64,000 nucleotides of DNA, taken from Pseudobdellovibrionaceae bacterium (GTDB lineage Bacteria > Bdellovibrionota > Bdellovibrionia > Bdellovibrionales > UBA1609). Positions 34,392-41,937 of the stretch are shown in pieces. The notes beneath the pieces were generated by a model, which did not search any database, was not told the DNA's origin, and saw only the letters and a program-made list of their open reading frames with translations. The stretch spans positions 310,001 through 374,000 of the forward strand of contig CANEZP010000002.1 of NCBI GenBank assembly GCA_947444305.1, read 5' to 3'. The stretch's first letter is position 1. Each line of letters begins with the position of its first letter. Both the position numbers and the translations under genes were made by a program.

Positions 34392-35657
34392 CTAGGGATT
34401 CAGCAAAATCGCCGAGAGCTGCTCACGGAACAACACCTGCGCACCCCAAGCGTTCACGTCCCTCCGTGAATCTTTCGCGGCCGTGACCGCTTCCGGCACG
34501 CGCAACAGCCCGCCGACTTTCGCGGTCGTCGCAGTGTTCAAACGAGTTTCTATCAAAATCCGTTGCGCTTGCGCGGGCGTGAGGAACGGATTCACTTCGC
34601 GCATCAACGCGACCGTTGCCGCCACTTGCGGCGTGGCGCCGCTCGTGCCGCCGAAATCTTCGAACACACCGTTCGGCCCCGCGAGCGTGTGCAACTTTTC
34701 ACCGTAGGCCGCGACGGTGATGCGTTCGCCGAAGTTGCTCCAAACGGGAACGGAATCGTCTTTTCTTAATGCTCCGACGATGATCGAACCGGTGTCGTCT
34801 TTTTTCTCCTCCGAAAGTTCCGCGCTATAATTGCCCGCGGCGCTCACGATGATCACGCCGGCCTTCAACGCGAGACGAACCGCATCTCGGGTGCCGACGA
34901 ACGTTTCGCTCGAGCCGTTCGCGGTTTGATTTTCGAGCACGATGATTCCCACCTGCGGAATGGTCAGCGCTTTAAGAATGCAGGCCGCGGTGGCCTCTTC
35001 TTTGTCGAGGTCATCGGTGCTGTCGTAATTGTAATTCTGCAGCGGTACGATCTTCGAATTGTAGGCGATGCCGTTCGTACCCGTACCGTTCAGTACGCCG
35101 ACCATGATGGAGGCTACCGAGGTCCCGTGGGTCGCGAAACCGCCGTCGTTAACGACCCCGGGTTCATCGCGGTCTCCTAAGTCGGCTTTGTATTCTAACA
35201 ACATGTTTGCGAGTAAGTCGGGTTCGTCGTGGTAATAACCGGCATCGCAATCGGCGATGGTGACGCCCTTGCCGGTGGCGAGTGGCCAAGCTTGGCGTAC
35301 GCCCAGCTTTTCGATCCACCATTGTCCGGCGAATTCGGCGTCGCCTATTATCGGACCTTTCTCAACCGGCGGCGGTACGTCCGGCAAAAAGCGGCCGGAA
35401 AAGCCACCCGCTTCCCGGAAGTCGAATTTCGGATTGTGATCGAAATAGTAAACGTCATCAAACCGGACCGCATCGTCCGAAAGCCGGGCAATCCGGTCCA
35501 TTTGCCGTTCGGACAATCCGAAGCTCATCTTCTTAAGCGGCGTATTGGTATACATGACGACCGAAGGCCGACCTTTGAAGACCGACCGGACCTGCGCGTG
35601 GGCGAGCCCAGGCGGCACGGCAAACGCGAGCAAAAAGCTGAGCTTCAAGATGTGCAT
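34392..35657 (-). CDS. Exported subtilisin-like serine protease (S8)
   Basis: It has 421 residues from the ATG at 35657, chosen because a G-rich ribosome site precedes it and a signal peptide follows at once (LSFLLAFAVPPGLAHA). A ~90-residue propeptide-like region precedes the catalytic domain. The triad is visible: Asp138 in TIADCDAGY, His177 in THGTSVASI, Ser339 in FGGTSGATPQ. The oxyanion-type Asn is in SAAGNYSAE. It should act as an extracellular or periplasmic endopeptidase. A longer reading frame extends upstream without a signal. Confidence 0.88.
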   Translation of the reverse strand: MHILKLSFLLAFAVPPGLAHAQVRSVFKGRPSVVMYTNTPLKKMSFGLSERQMDRIARLSDDAVRFDDVYYFDHNPKFDFREAGGFSGRFLPDVPPPVEKGPIIGDAEFAGQWWIEKLGVRQAWPLATGKGVTIADCDAGYYHDEPDLLANMLLEYKADLGDRDEPGVVNDGGFATHGTSVASIMVGVLNGTGTNGIAYNSKIVPLQNYNYDSTDDLDKEEATAACILKALTIPQVGIIVLENQTANGSSETFVGTRDAVRLALKAGVIIVSAAGNYSAELSEEKKDDTGSIIVGALRKDDSVPVWSNFGERITVAAYGEKLHTLAGPNGVFEDFGGTSGATPQVAATVALMREVNPFLTPAQAQRILIETRLNTATTAKVGGLLRVPEAVTAAKDSRRDVNAWGAQVLFREQLSAILLNP

Positions 35658-35764
35658 AGTATTCCCCCCGGAATGATGAGGGAACAGCGTAGGAAACGAT
35701 GCGCGGCCGCGCCAGATATATAAACAACGCAACGCCGGGCGTCCGGTCGTCGTCTTACCCGTGG

Positions 35765-35796
35765 TTCATTTACCCGCGCCGGCGCGGGTAAATGAA
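35765..35796. terminator. 32-bp perfect palindrome after ychF
   Basis: TTCATTTACCCGCGCC (35765-35780) is followed directly by its exact reverse complement (35781-35796), with no loop bases. It lies 9 bp after the ychF stop on the minus strand and upstream of the subtilase gene, fitting a strong transcript end. A partial copy (TTACCCG) starts at 35754. A protein-binding palindrome is the alternative. Confidence 0.65.
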
Positions 35797-35805
35797 ATCT
35801 GAATA

Positions 35806-36900
35806 TTAAACGTTAAACCGGAACAACATGATGTCGCCGTCACTGACAACGTAGTCCTTGCCTTCGGAACGGTACTTGCCGGCTTCTTTCACGGCGGATT
35901 CCGACTTGAAGTTCAACAGGTCTTCGTAGTGATACGTTTCGGCCCGGATAAAACCACGCTCAAAATCGGTGTGAATCACGCCCGCGGCGCCCGGTGCTTT
36001 CGTGCCTTTGCGGATGGTCCACGCGCGAACTTCTTTTTCACCGGCGGTGAAATAGGTGATCAGGTTTAAAAGCGAGTAGGCCTCGCGAATGAGCCGGTTA
36101 AGACCGGGTTCTTTGATGCCCATCGAATTCAAAAATTCACCGCGCTCGGAAGGTTCAAGCTGCGAAATCTCGGCTTCCATTTGCGAACAGATCTGCAGGG
36201 AGAGATTACGTTCTGATTTGGCGCGCTCGCTCACGAGGTCGGCCATCGCGCTTTTCCCCGCGAGGAACTCATCTTCCGAAACGTTGCATACGTAAAGCGT
36301 AGGCTTCGCGGTAAGCAAGTGCATCTCGTACATGATCTGGACTTCTTCTTCGAGAACGTCGACCGTACGCGCCGGCTTGCCGTCCTTGAGTGCATCAAAA
36401 AGTTTCTTGGTGATGTTGAACTCGTTCTTTAGTTTGGGATCTTTTGCGGCGAGCTTTTCGATTTTTTTGAAGCGCTTTTCGACCGAGTCTAGATCGGCGA
36501 GCATGAGCTCGGTGTTGATGATGTCGATGTCGCGCATCGGATCAACCGTGCCGGCCACGTGGATCACGTTAGGGTCGACGAAGCACCGAACCACGTGCAC
36601 AATTGCGTCGGTCTCGCGGATGTTGGACAAAAACTTATTGCCCAAACCCTCACCCTGCGAAGCGCCTTTGACGATGCCCGCGATGTCGACGAACTCGATG
36701 ACCGTGGGCACCTGATTCTGAGGCTTTACGAATTTCGAGATTTCACCCAGGCGGTCATCCGGAACGGTTACGACGCCTACGTTCGGGTCGATCGTGCAAA
36801 ACGGATAGTTCGCCGCCTCGGCCTTCGATGCGGTAAGTGCATTAAACAAAGTTGATTTGCCGACGTTCGGCAGTCCTACGATTCCAGCTTTTAAACCCAC
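35806..36900 (-). CDS. ychF: Ribosome-associated Obg-family ATPase YchF
   Basis: The protein has 364 residues, full length. It is an OLA1/YchF P-loop protein that prefers ATP and associates with ribosomes. Motifs are [20 protein letters not shown] (P-loop), [12 protein letters not shown] (switch I), [22 protein letters not shown] (G3), and YVCNVSEDE in place of the GTPase NKxD motif, consistent with ATP specificity. A coiled coil at ~130-200 and a C-terminal TGS domain ([26 protein letters not shown]) complete the family. It lies 9 bp after pth, its usual neighbour. Confidence 0.95.
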   Translation of the reverse strand: MGLKAGIVGLPNVGKSTLFNALTASKAEAANYPFCTIDPNVGVVTVPDDRLGEISKFVKPQNQVPTVIEFVDIAGIVKGASQGEGLGNKFLSNIRETDAIVHVVRCFVDPNVIHVAGTVDPMRDIDIINTELMLADLDSVEKRFKKIEKLAAKDPKLKNEFNITKKLFDALKDGKPARTVDVLEEEVQIMYEMHLLTAKPTLYVCNVSEDEFLAGKSAMADLVSERAKSERNLSLQICSQMEAEISQLEPSERGEFLNSMGIKEPGLNRLIREAYSLLNLITYFTAGEKEVRAWTIRKGTKAPGAAGVIHTDFERGFIRAETYHYEDLLNFKSESAVKEAGKYRSEGKDYVVSDGDIMLFRFNV

Positions 36901-36909
36901 ATCACACTC

Positions 36910-37506
36910 CTATTTATTAAATTCGGTACTTGCGGCCTGGAGGCCCTTGGCCGACCAAAGCTCCGCGCCCTTGATCGCTTGATTCAAATAATCGGGCATC
37001 TTGGACATTTCGTCTTTCGCAAAGTTATTCAAAACCCATTCGTGAACTTCCATCACGGCTTTACGTTTCTCGCCGTCGTCCCCAACGAAGACCGGCGGCC
37101 GGCCCACGCCCAACCGAAGCCGGCCGTAATCGTTGGTGCCCAGCAGTTGGTGAATATTGCGAATCCCGTTGTGGCCGCCGTGCCCCCGCGCCCGCTGAAA
37201 TTTCATCTGTCCGAACGGGACGTCCACCTCATCGTGCACCACCAGCAGATCGTCGACCGTCATGTTATAGAAGCTCAACGCCGGTTGCACGGATTCGCCG
37301 GACAAATTCATAAATGTCTGCGGTTTCATGATGAGAACCTGCTCAGCGCCGATCTTAATTTTCTGCGTTTCGGCTTTGAATTCGGACTTGAACGAACGGG
37401 AACCGCCGAAGGCCTCCGCGAGCGCATCGATAAAAAGAAAACCAATATTGTGACGGGTGAGTTGATATTTCGTACCCGGATTGCCGAGCCCGACGATGAG
37501 TTTCAT
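36910..37506 (-). CDS. pth: Peptidyl-tRNA hydrolase
   Basis: It has 198 residues. It frees tRNA from peptidyl-tRNA that has dropped off ribosomes. Motifs are LIVGLGNPGTKYQLTRHNIGF with the catalytic His, MKPQTFMNLSGESV, and VVHDEVDVPFGQMKFQRARGHGGHNGIRNI. The length and motifs are standard. It lies between rplY/ctc and ychF, a common bacterial order. The gap to rplY holds terminator hairpins, so pth and ychF may have their own promoter or depend on readthrough. Confidence 0.95.
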   Translation of the reverse strand: MKLIVGLGNPGTKYQLTRHNIGFLFIDALAEAFGGSRSFKSEFKAETQKIKIGAEQVLIMKPQTFMNLSGESVQPALSFYNMTVDDLLVVHDEVDVPFGQMKFQRARGHGGHNGIRNIHQLLGTNDYGRLRLGVGRPPVFVGDDGEKRKAVMEVHEWVLNNFAKDEMSKMPDYLNQAIKGAELWSAKGLQAASTEFNK

Positions 37507-37517
37507 GCCACTCCAAT

Positions 37518-37633
37518 AAAAAAACGCCGTCTCCGGCGTTTTTCAGTGTTGAATACGCCGTCTCCGGCGTTTTTTCAGTCTTAAGCCGCCGAAATCAGAT
37601 TCCGGCGGTCTACAACTCTGTACAAACAGAGTT
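37518..37633 (-). repeat. Tandem hairpins downstream of rplY
   Basis: Reading along the minus strand from the rplY stop there are four hairpins. First is AACTCTGT/ACAGAGTT with a 4-nt loop (37614-37633), the same hairpin that is multiplied between def and fmt. Second is a CCGCCG stem (37586-37608). Third and fourth are two ACGCCG/CGGCGT stems (37555-37570 and 37523-37540) spaced about 31 bp apart. The last is flanked by A and T runs, so it works as an intrinsic terminator in both directions, most obviously for rplY. Confidence 0.8.
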
Positions 37634-37639
37634 CCGAAA

Positions 37640-38317
37640 TTACTTCTTCGCCGGAGCCGCTGCCGCGCCCGGAGCCGCCGCGCCTGCCGCGGGTGTTGCA
37701 CCCGGTGCCGCCGCCGCTGCGGGATCAACAACCGCTGCCGCAAGAGCTTCTTCTTTCACTTCCGCGCAAGTAACGATGGTTTCATCGCTCGAAGTGATAA
37801 CCTTTACGCCGGCCGGGAACTTGATGTCCGAAACGTGTTTCGATTCGTTCAAGCCGAGGTCGGATACGTCGAGGGTGAAAGACTCGGGAATTTCGAGGGG
37901 CAGAGTTTCGATCTCAACGTCACGGCGAACAACCGTAACCAAACCGCCTTCGGCGGTACCGGCGGCTTTACCTTCGATGATGATTTTAACGTTAACGCGA
38001 ACTTTTTGCGTCATGTCGGGAGCGAAGAAATCCAAATGAATGGGCTGACGGGTTACGGGGTGAATGTCGTGGCTTTTGCGCAAGACTTTCAAGCCGTTGA
38101 TCGTCGAATCGGCAGATTCAAGCGTGATCACGCGGTTTTCAAAACCACGCGAGGAGAACTTAACCGCGTCATTGACCGGGATCGCGATGGTGAGGGGCTT
38201 GGTCTTCGGTCCGTAAACAACGGCGGGAACGGTGCGGTTGTTACGAAGACCGCGCGAGGTGCTCTTGCCGGGTTCGCGAGTCGTAGCAGCTACGGTAAGA
38301 GTTTGGTTCGTCGACAT
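37640..38317 (-). CDS. rplY: 50S ribosomal protein L25/Ctc
   Basis: The protein has 225 residues, the long L25 (TL5/Ctc) form. The N-terminal 5S rRNA-binding domain shows TREPGKSTSRGLRNNRTVPAVVYGP, and the C-terminal domain begins around IHLDFFAPDMTQKVRVNVKI. An Ala/Pro/Gly-rich low-complexity tail of ~35 residues follows. It binds 5S rRNA in the large subunit and is stress-linked in some bacteria. GAGGAGC precedes the ATG. prs lies upstream and pth downstream, a conserved order. Confidence 0.93.
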   Translation of the reverse strand: MSTNQTLTVAATTREPGKSTSRGLRNNRTVPAVVYGPKTKPLTIAIPVNDAVKFSSRGFENRVITLESADSTINGLKVLRKSHDIHPVTRQPIHLDFFAPDMTQKVRVNVKIIIEGKAAGTAEGGLVTVVRRDVEIETLPLEIPESFTLDVSDLGLNESKHVSDIKFPAGVKVITSSDETIVTCAEVKEEALAAAVVDPAAAAAPGATPAAGAAAPGAAAAPAKK

Positions 38318-38337
38318 GTATTAGCTCCTCAGCTCAA

Positions 38338-38453
38338 GTGATCGTAAAAAATCACGCAATGTTTAAAGTGATTTATGCGGAAATCACGTCATTTATAAGA
38401 GTGATTTCACTAGAAATCACGCAATATCTGAAAGTGATTTCGGCAGAAATCAC
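38338..38453 (-). repeat. Four tandem GTGATTT/AAATCAC hairpins between prs and rplY
   Basis: Palindromes of 18-20 bp start at 38338, 38368, 38401 and 38434 (GTGATTTnnnnnnAAATCAC, with the first shortened to GTGATC...ATCAC). The period is 30-33 bp. The linkers are also alike (CGCAATnTnTnAAA). They fill the whole prs-rplY gap and end about 20 bp before the rplY ATG. T-tracts are poor, so an RNA-processing, stability or protein-binding role is as likely as termination. Confidence 0.85.
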
Positions 38454-38464
38454 GCCAATTCAGA

Positions 38465-39412
38465 TCAGTTATCGAAAAGTGCGCTCACGGAATCAAACGT
38501 ATAAATCCTGCGAATCGCTTCGGCCACGACGGGCGCCACCGAGATCACGTGGAATTTTGGTGAGTTCCGTGCGGCTTCGCTTAACGGGATGGTGTCGGTG
38601 ACCCAAACCTTTTCGACGCCGCATTCCTGCAATCGTGTTAACGCCGGGCCCGAAAGCACCGGATGAGTCGCGACCGCAAACACCTTTTTTGCCCCATTGT
38701 TCAGCAGGCTGTCAACCGCTTGGCAGAGGGTTCCGGCGGTATCGATCATATCGTCTAAGATAATGGCGACCTTGCCCTTAACGTCCCCGATGAGGTGGAG
38801 AGCTTTGGCCTCGTTGGGACCCGAGCGGCGTTTGTCGATGATCGCGATGGAAGCTTCAATGCGTTTCGCGAAAGCCCGCGCCCGCTCAACGCCACCGGCG
38901 TCGGGACTGACCACGGCAAATTGTTCACCAAAACCCATTTGGTCGCGCCACGCGCGCGCGAGGGTCGGGATCGCGAACAAGTGATCGACCGGACCGTTGA
39001 AAAAACCTTGGATCTGGGAGGCATGAAGATCGACGACGACCATGCGATCTGCACCCGCGACTTTTAAAAGATCGGCCACGCATTTTGCCGAGATGGGAGC
39101 GCGCGGGGCCACTTTGCGGTCCTGGCGGGCGTAACCGTAATAAGGCATCACGAGGGTCACTTCATTCGCCGAGGCGCGCTTAAGCGCATCGAGCATCATG
39201 AAGGATTCCATGTAGTTTTCGTTCACGGGTGGATTCGTGCTTTGGATCAAGAAGACGTTGCAGCCACGAACACTTTCGTGGATCTCAACCTGAATTTCCC
39301 CGTCGGCGAAGCGGCCGATGTCGCAGTGACCGAGCTCGACGCCCGCGGCCTGCGCCACTTTCCGCGCGAAGTCGATGTTCGAGTTGCCCGAGAAAATCTT
39401 CATTCTTGTCAT
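38465..39412 (-). CDS. prs: Ribose-phosphate pyrophosphokinase
   Basis: The protein has 315 residues. It makes PRPP from ribose-5-phosphate and ATP for nucleotide, histidine, tryptophan and NAD synthesis. Motifs are MKIFSGNSNIDFA, CNVFLIQSTNPPVNENYMESFMMLDALKRASA, MPYYGYARQDRK, VVVDLHASQIQGFF (metal/ATP site), and IILDDMIDTAGTL (PRPP loop). The ATG at 39412 overlaps the rdgB stop by one base (TAATG). It supplies PRPP used by NadC, encoded elsewhere in the window. Confidence 0.96.
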   Translation of the reverse strand: MTRMKIFSGNSNIDFARKVAQAAGVELGHCDIGRFADGEIQVEIHESVRGCNVFLIQSTNPPVNENYMESFMMLDALKRASANEVTLVMPYYGYARQDRKVAPRAPISAKCVADLLKVAGADRMVVVDLHASQIQGFFNGPVDHLFAIPTLARAWRDQMGFGEQFAVVSPDAGGVERARAFAKRIEASIAIIDKRRSGPNEAKALHLIGDVKGKVAIILDDMIDTAGTLCQAVDSLLNNGAKKVFAVATHPVLSGPALTRLQECGVEKVWVTDTIPLSEAARNSPKFHVISVAPVVAEAIRRIYTFDSVSALFDN

Positions 39413-40011
39413 TAGGTGCTCTGTTCTATCAGCGACATGAACTGGCGAATAGCTTTGGCCCGGTGTGAGATTTGATTTTTCACCGCGATTCCCAGTTCGG
39501 AAAAAGTTTGTTCTTTGCCTTCGGGAATAAAAACCGGATCGTAGCCAAAGCCGCCTTTGCCTTTAGCGCTTGTCGCGATCGTGCCGGTGACCACGCCTTC
39601 GACGACGTGCTCAACTCCTGCGGGATCGTAGGCAACGAGCACGCAGCGAAATTGCGCTTTGCGGTTTGCCGCCGACCGGATCTGCACCATCTTCAGGAGC
39701 TTCGCGACGTTCTCGCCGTCGGAGGCTTTCGGGCCGGCGTAGCGTGCGGAGTGAACGCCGGGCAAGCCGCCGAGACCGTCCACTTCGAGACCGCTATCGT
39801 CGGCGATCACCCACGCGCCGGGCTTCAACGCTTTTAATGTCTTCGCTTTGATGCGCGCGTTATCGGTGAAGGTCTGTCCGTTTTCGGGAGGAGGATAGTA
39901 GTTCGCGAGCTCACCGACCGAATGGATGTCGACGCTACCGCCGATCAAATTGCGAAACTCGTTGAGTTTGCCCTGGTTGGTGGTGGAGATCCAAAGCTGA
40001 GGCGCGCTCAT
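39412..40011 (-). CDS. rdgB: XTP/dITP pyrophosphatase (RdgB/HAM1)
   Basis: It has 199 residues. It hydrolyses non-canonical purine triphosphates (XTP, dITP) so that they are not used for DNA. Motifs are LWISTTNQGKLNEFRNL, FTDNARIKAKTL, VIADDSGLEVDGLGGLPGVHSARYAG, GKGGFGYDPVFIPEG and SHRAKAIRQF. It starts 7 bp after rph and is coupled to prs; rph-rdgB adjacency is common in bacteria. Confidence 0.95.
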   Translation of the reverse strand: MSAPQLWISTTNQGKLNEFRNLIGGSVDIHSVGELANYYPPPENGQTFTDNARIKAKTLKALKPGAWVIADDSGLEVDGLGGLPGVHSARYAGPKASDGENVAKLLKMVQIRSAANRKAQFRCVLVAYDPAGVEHVVEGVVTGTIATSAKGKGGFGYDPVFIPEGKEQTFSELGIAVKNQISHRAKAIRQFMSLIEQST

Positions 40012-40018
40012 GATGTTC

Positions 40019-40744
40019 TCATACGAGGGGATAATATTTCCCGATGATTTCGGCTTGTTTAGCGAACAGCGTTTTGCAGCCTTCCATCGCCGAGATCGTC
40101 ATAAGATCCATTTGTGCTTTGGTGAACGTTTGACCTTCGGCGGTGCCTTGCACTTCGACGAACTCTTCCTTCGAGGTGAGGACAAAATTCATGTCGGTGC
40201 CGCAGGCCGAATCTTCTTCGTAATTCAGATCAAGCAACAGACTGTCGTTAAGTAATCCGACGCTGACTGCGGCGACGTAATTCTTAATCGGCAATTTCGA
40301 AAACGCGCCTTGGTTTTTCAAAAAATTAAGCGCCATCGCGAGCGCGACGAACCCGCCGGTAATCGCGGCGGTGCGCGTGCCGCCGTCGGCCTGCAGAACG
40401 TCGCAATCAATTTGTATTTGTCTTTCGCCCAGCGCTTTCAAATCAACGGCGGCGCGGAGCGAGCGCCCGATCAAACGCGAGATCTCCTGCGTGCGGCCGC
40501 TGTTCGCCGCTTTTTCGCGGTTCATGCGCGTGTGCGTGGAGCGGGGGAGCATTCCGTATTCGGCCGAAACCCAACCTTGACCCGTCCCTTGGAGCCACTT
40601 GGGCACGGTTGAGTCGACACTGGCCGTGCACAAAACGCGCGTGTGACCGAATTCGATGGTAACGCTGCCTTCGGCGTGACGGCTGACTTCCGGAACGATG
40701 GTGACCGGCCGCATCTCACTGAGCTTTCGATTGTCTAAACGCAT
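40019..40744 (-). CDS. rph: Ribonuclease PH
   Basis: The protein has 241 residues. It is a phosphorolytic 3'-to-5' exoribonuclease that trims tRNA 3' ends. Motifs are RLDNRKLSEMRPVTI, GHTRVLCTASVDSTVPKWLQGTGQGWVSAEYGMLPRSTHTRMNRE, RLIGRSLRAAVDLKALGERQIQIDCDVLQADGGTRTAAITGGFVAL and LDLNYEEDSACGTDMNFVL. It lies 9 bp after the amidase stop and 7 bp before rdgB, forming a compact operon. Its tRNA-processing role fits the neighbouring pth. Confidence 0.96.
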   Translation of the reverse strand: MRLDNRKLSEMRPVTIVPEVSRHAEGSVTIEFGHTRVLCTASVDSTVPKWLQGTGQGWVSAEYGMLPRSTHTRMNREKAANSGRTQEISRLIGRSLRAAVDLKALGERQIQIDCDVLQADGGTRTAAITGGFVALAMALNFLKNQGAFSKLPIKNYVAAVSVGLLNDSLLLDLNYEEDSACGTDMNFVLTSKEEFVEVQGTAEGQTFTKAQMDLMTISAMEGCKTLFAKQAEIIGKYYPLV

Positions 40745-40753
40745 GGGTCGGTT

Positions 40754-41572
40754 TTAGGGGAGCGCTTTGGATTTGTCCATGGAATCTTTGTATGATTTCA
40801 GGCCACGATAGATGTCCTCGGCCATGCGCCGCTGGTGCGTTTCCGAGGTGAGTTCCTGTAAATCAGCCGCGTTAGTGATGAAGCCGAGTTCGATCAGCGA
40901 AGAGGGCACGCTCATCTGGCTTAGGACGTAGAACGGCGCCTGGCGAATGCTATTGGTTTTGCTTTTTTTACTTCCGCGCCAATTCATCTTCAATGACTTG
41001 CTCAGTTGTGAACTGCGGAGCACGCGGTCACCGTCGAGAAGATCTCCCACGATCGCCGAGACATCGCTCGGAAAGGCGTTGCGTTCTAGGTAAGGATAGC
41101 GCACTTGCACATCGGTCCCGTCGCCCGAATTTTCCCGGTGGGCAAGCATCATCGATTCCTCATCGGGCGGGAGCTGATTTTGAAAGTAGAATTCGGCCCC
41201 GTGAGCCTTGAGGTCGGGGCTCGAGTTGACGTGAATGCTAATGAAGACATCGGCCTTCATCGCGCGCGCGACGTGAGAACGTTCGCTCAACGAAATAGCG
41301 CGGTCGCTATCCCGGGTCATTAATGGTTTGAACGCCCGGTCTTTCTTGAGCAGCGCAAAAACTTTGCGGCTCACTTCGAGCGTGATGTCGGCTTCCTTGT
41401 GCGCTTCGCGAACGGCGCCGTCATCGATCCCGCCGTGACCCGGATCGACGATGACCGTCATGGCCTCAACGTTCGTGGATGCTAAGGCCGGTTGGAACGC
41501 CAGCAATCCGAACGCACCGGTTAGCCAAGAGAGCGCGGTAAAGGACGCGATGAAAAAACCTGTTGAACGCAT
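40754..41572 (-). CDS. N-acetylmuramoyl-L-alanine amidase (Amidase_3)
   Basis: The protein has 272 residues. An N-terminal hydrophobic segment (FFIASFTALSWLTGAFGLLA) acts as signal peptide or anchor. The zinc amidase domain shows VIVDPGHGGIDDGAVREA (Zn His), LTRDSDRAISLSERSHVA, ADVFISIHVNSSPD (second Zn His), SSQLSKSLK and VPSSLIELGFITNAAD with the catalytic Glu. It cleaves the amide bond between MurNAc and stem peptide, as in AmiC-type cell separation, but has no AMIN domain. A candidate sRNA or attenuator with a strong terminator lies 35 bp upstream. Confidence 0.9.
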   Translation of the reverse strand: MRSTGFFIASFTALSWLTGAFGLLAFQPALASTNVEAMTVIVDPGHGGIDDGAVREAHKEADITLEVSRKVFALLKKDRAFKPLMTRDSDRAISLSERSHVARAMKADVFISIHVNSSPDLKAHGAEFYFQNQLPPDEESMMLAHRENSGDGTDVQVRYPYLERNAFPSDVSAIVGDLLDGDRVLRSSQLSKSLKMNWRGSKKSKTNSIRQAPFYVLSQMSVPSSLIELGFITNAADLQELTSETHQRRMAEDIYRGLKSYKDSMDKSKALP

Positions 41573-41606
41573 GTTTCTATTTTAAACGTGGATTTAGACG
41601 GGGAGT

Positions 41607-41716
41607 AAAAAAAAGCGACCTGGAGGGTAAGGAGGGGTACCAGGCCGCTTGGGGGGAGCCTGACCGTAGAGCAAGCGGGGTGCCAACTCTCCGCTCATTT
41701 TGTGGCAGATAGAAGC
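41607..41716 (-). ncRNA. Candidate small RNA or amidase-leader attenuator with C-rich loops
   Basis: On the minus strand a possible promoter (TTGAAA at 41753-41748, TTCTAT at 41729-41724, 18-bp spacing) leads into about 110 nt ending in a strong intrinsic terminator. The terminator stem is GCGGCCTGG (41648-41640) with CCAGGTCGC (41623-41615), a 16-nt loop and eight Ts (41614-41607). The loop contains CCCCTCCTTACC, complementary to Shine-Dalgarno sequences. An alternative stem, CCGCTTG (41678-41672) with CAAGCGG (41651-41645), shares GCGG with the terminator, so the two exclude each other. It may be a trans-acting sRNA or a conditional terminator for the amidase operon. No known RNA family is recognised. 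The rest of the gap up to 41937 shows no gene. Confidence 0.55.
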
Positions 41717-41937
41717 GAACCTTATAGAACGATTTACTGATGGAAAATTTCAAATTCTGCTTAAGGTTAACGGTGGATTGTTTTCAAGTAGTTGAAATTC
41801 ATCGGTTTGATTTTATGCGTCACGAGGCTTTTTTCCTCTCGGCGAGCGTGGTTCCATGCCGGACAGCTCCGGTAAAAAATTCTCCCTTAACCTAGACGTC
41901 CGACCAGCCGATGAGAAGACCTAACAGGAGTTCCATC

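Noticed and set aside
41607-41716. SRP RNA or 6S RNA
   Set aside because: The SRP core (GGAAGG...AGCAGC) and the 6S central bubble pattern are not visible.
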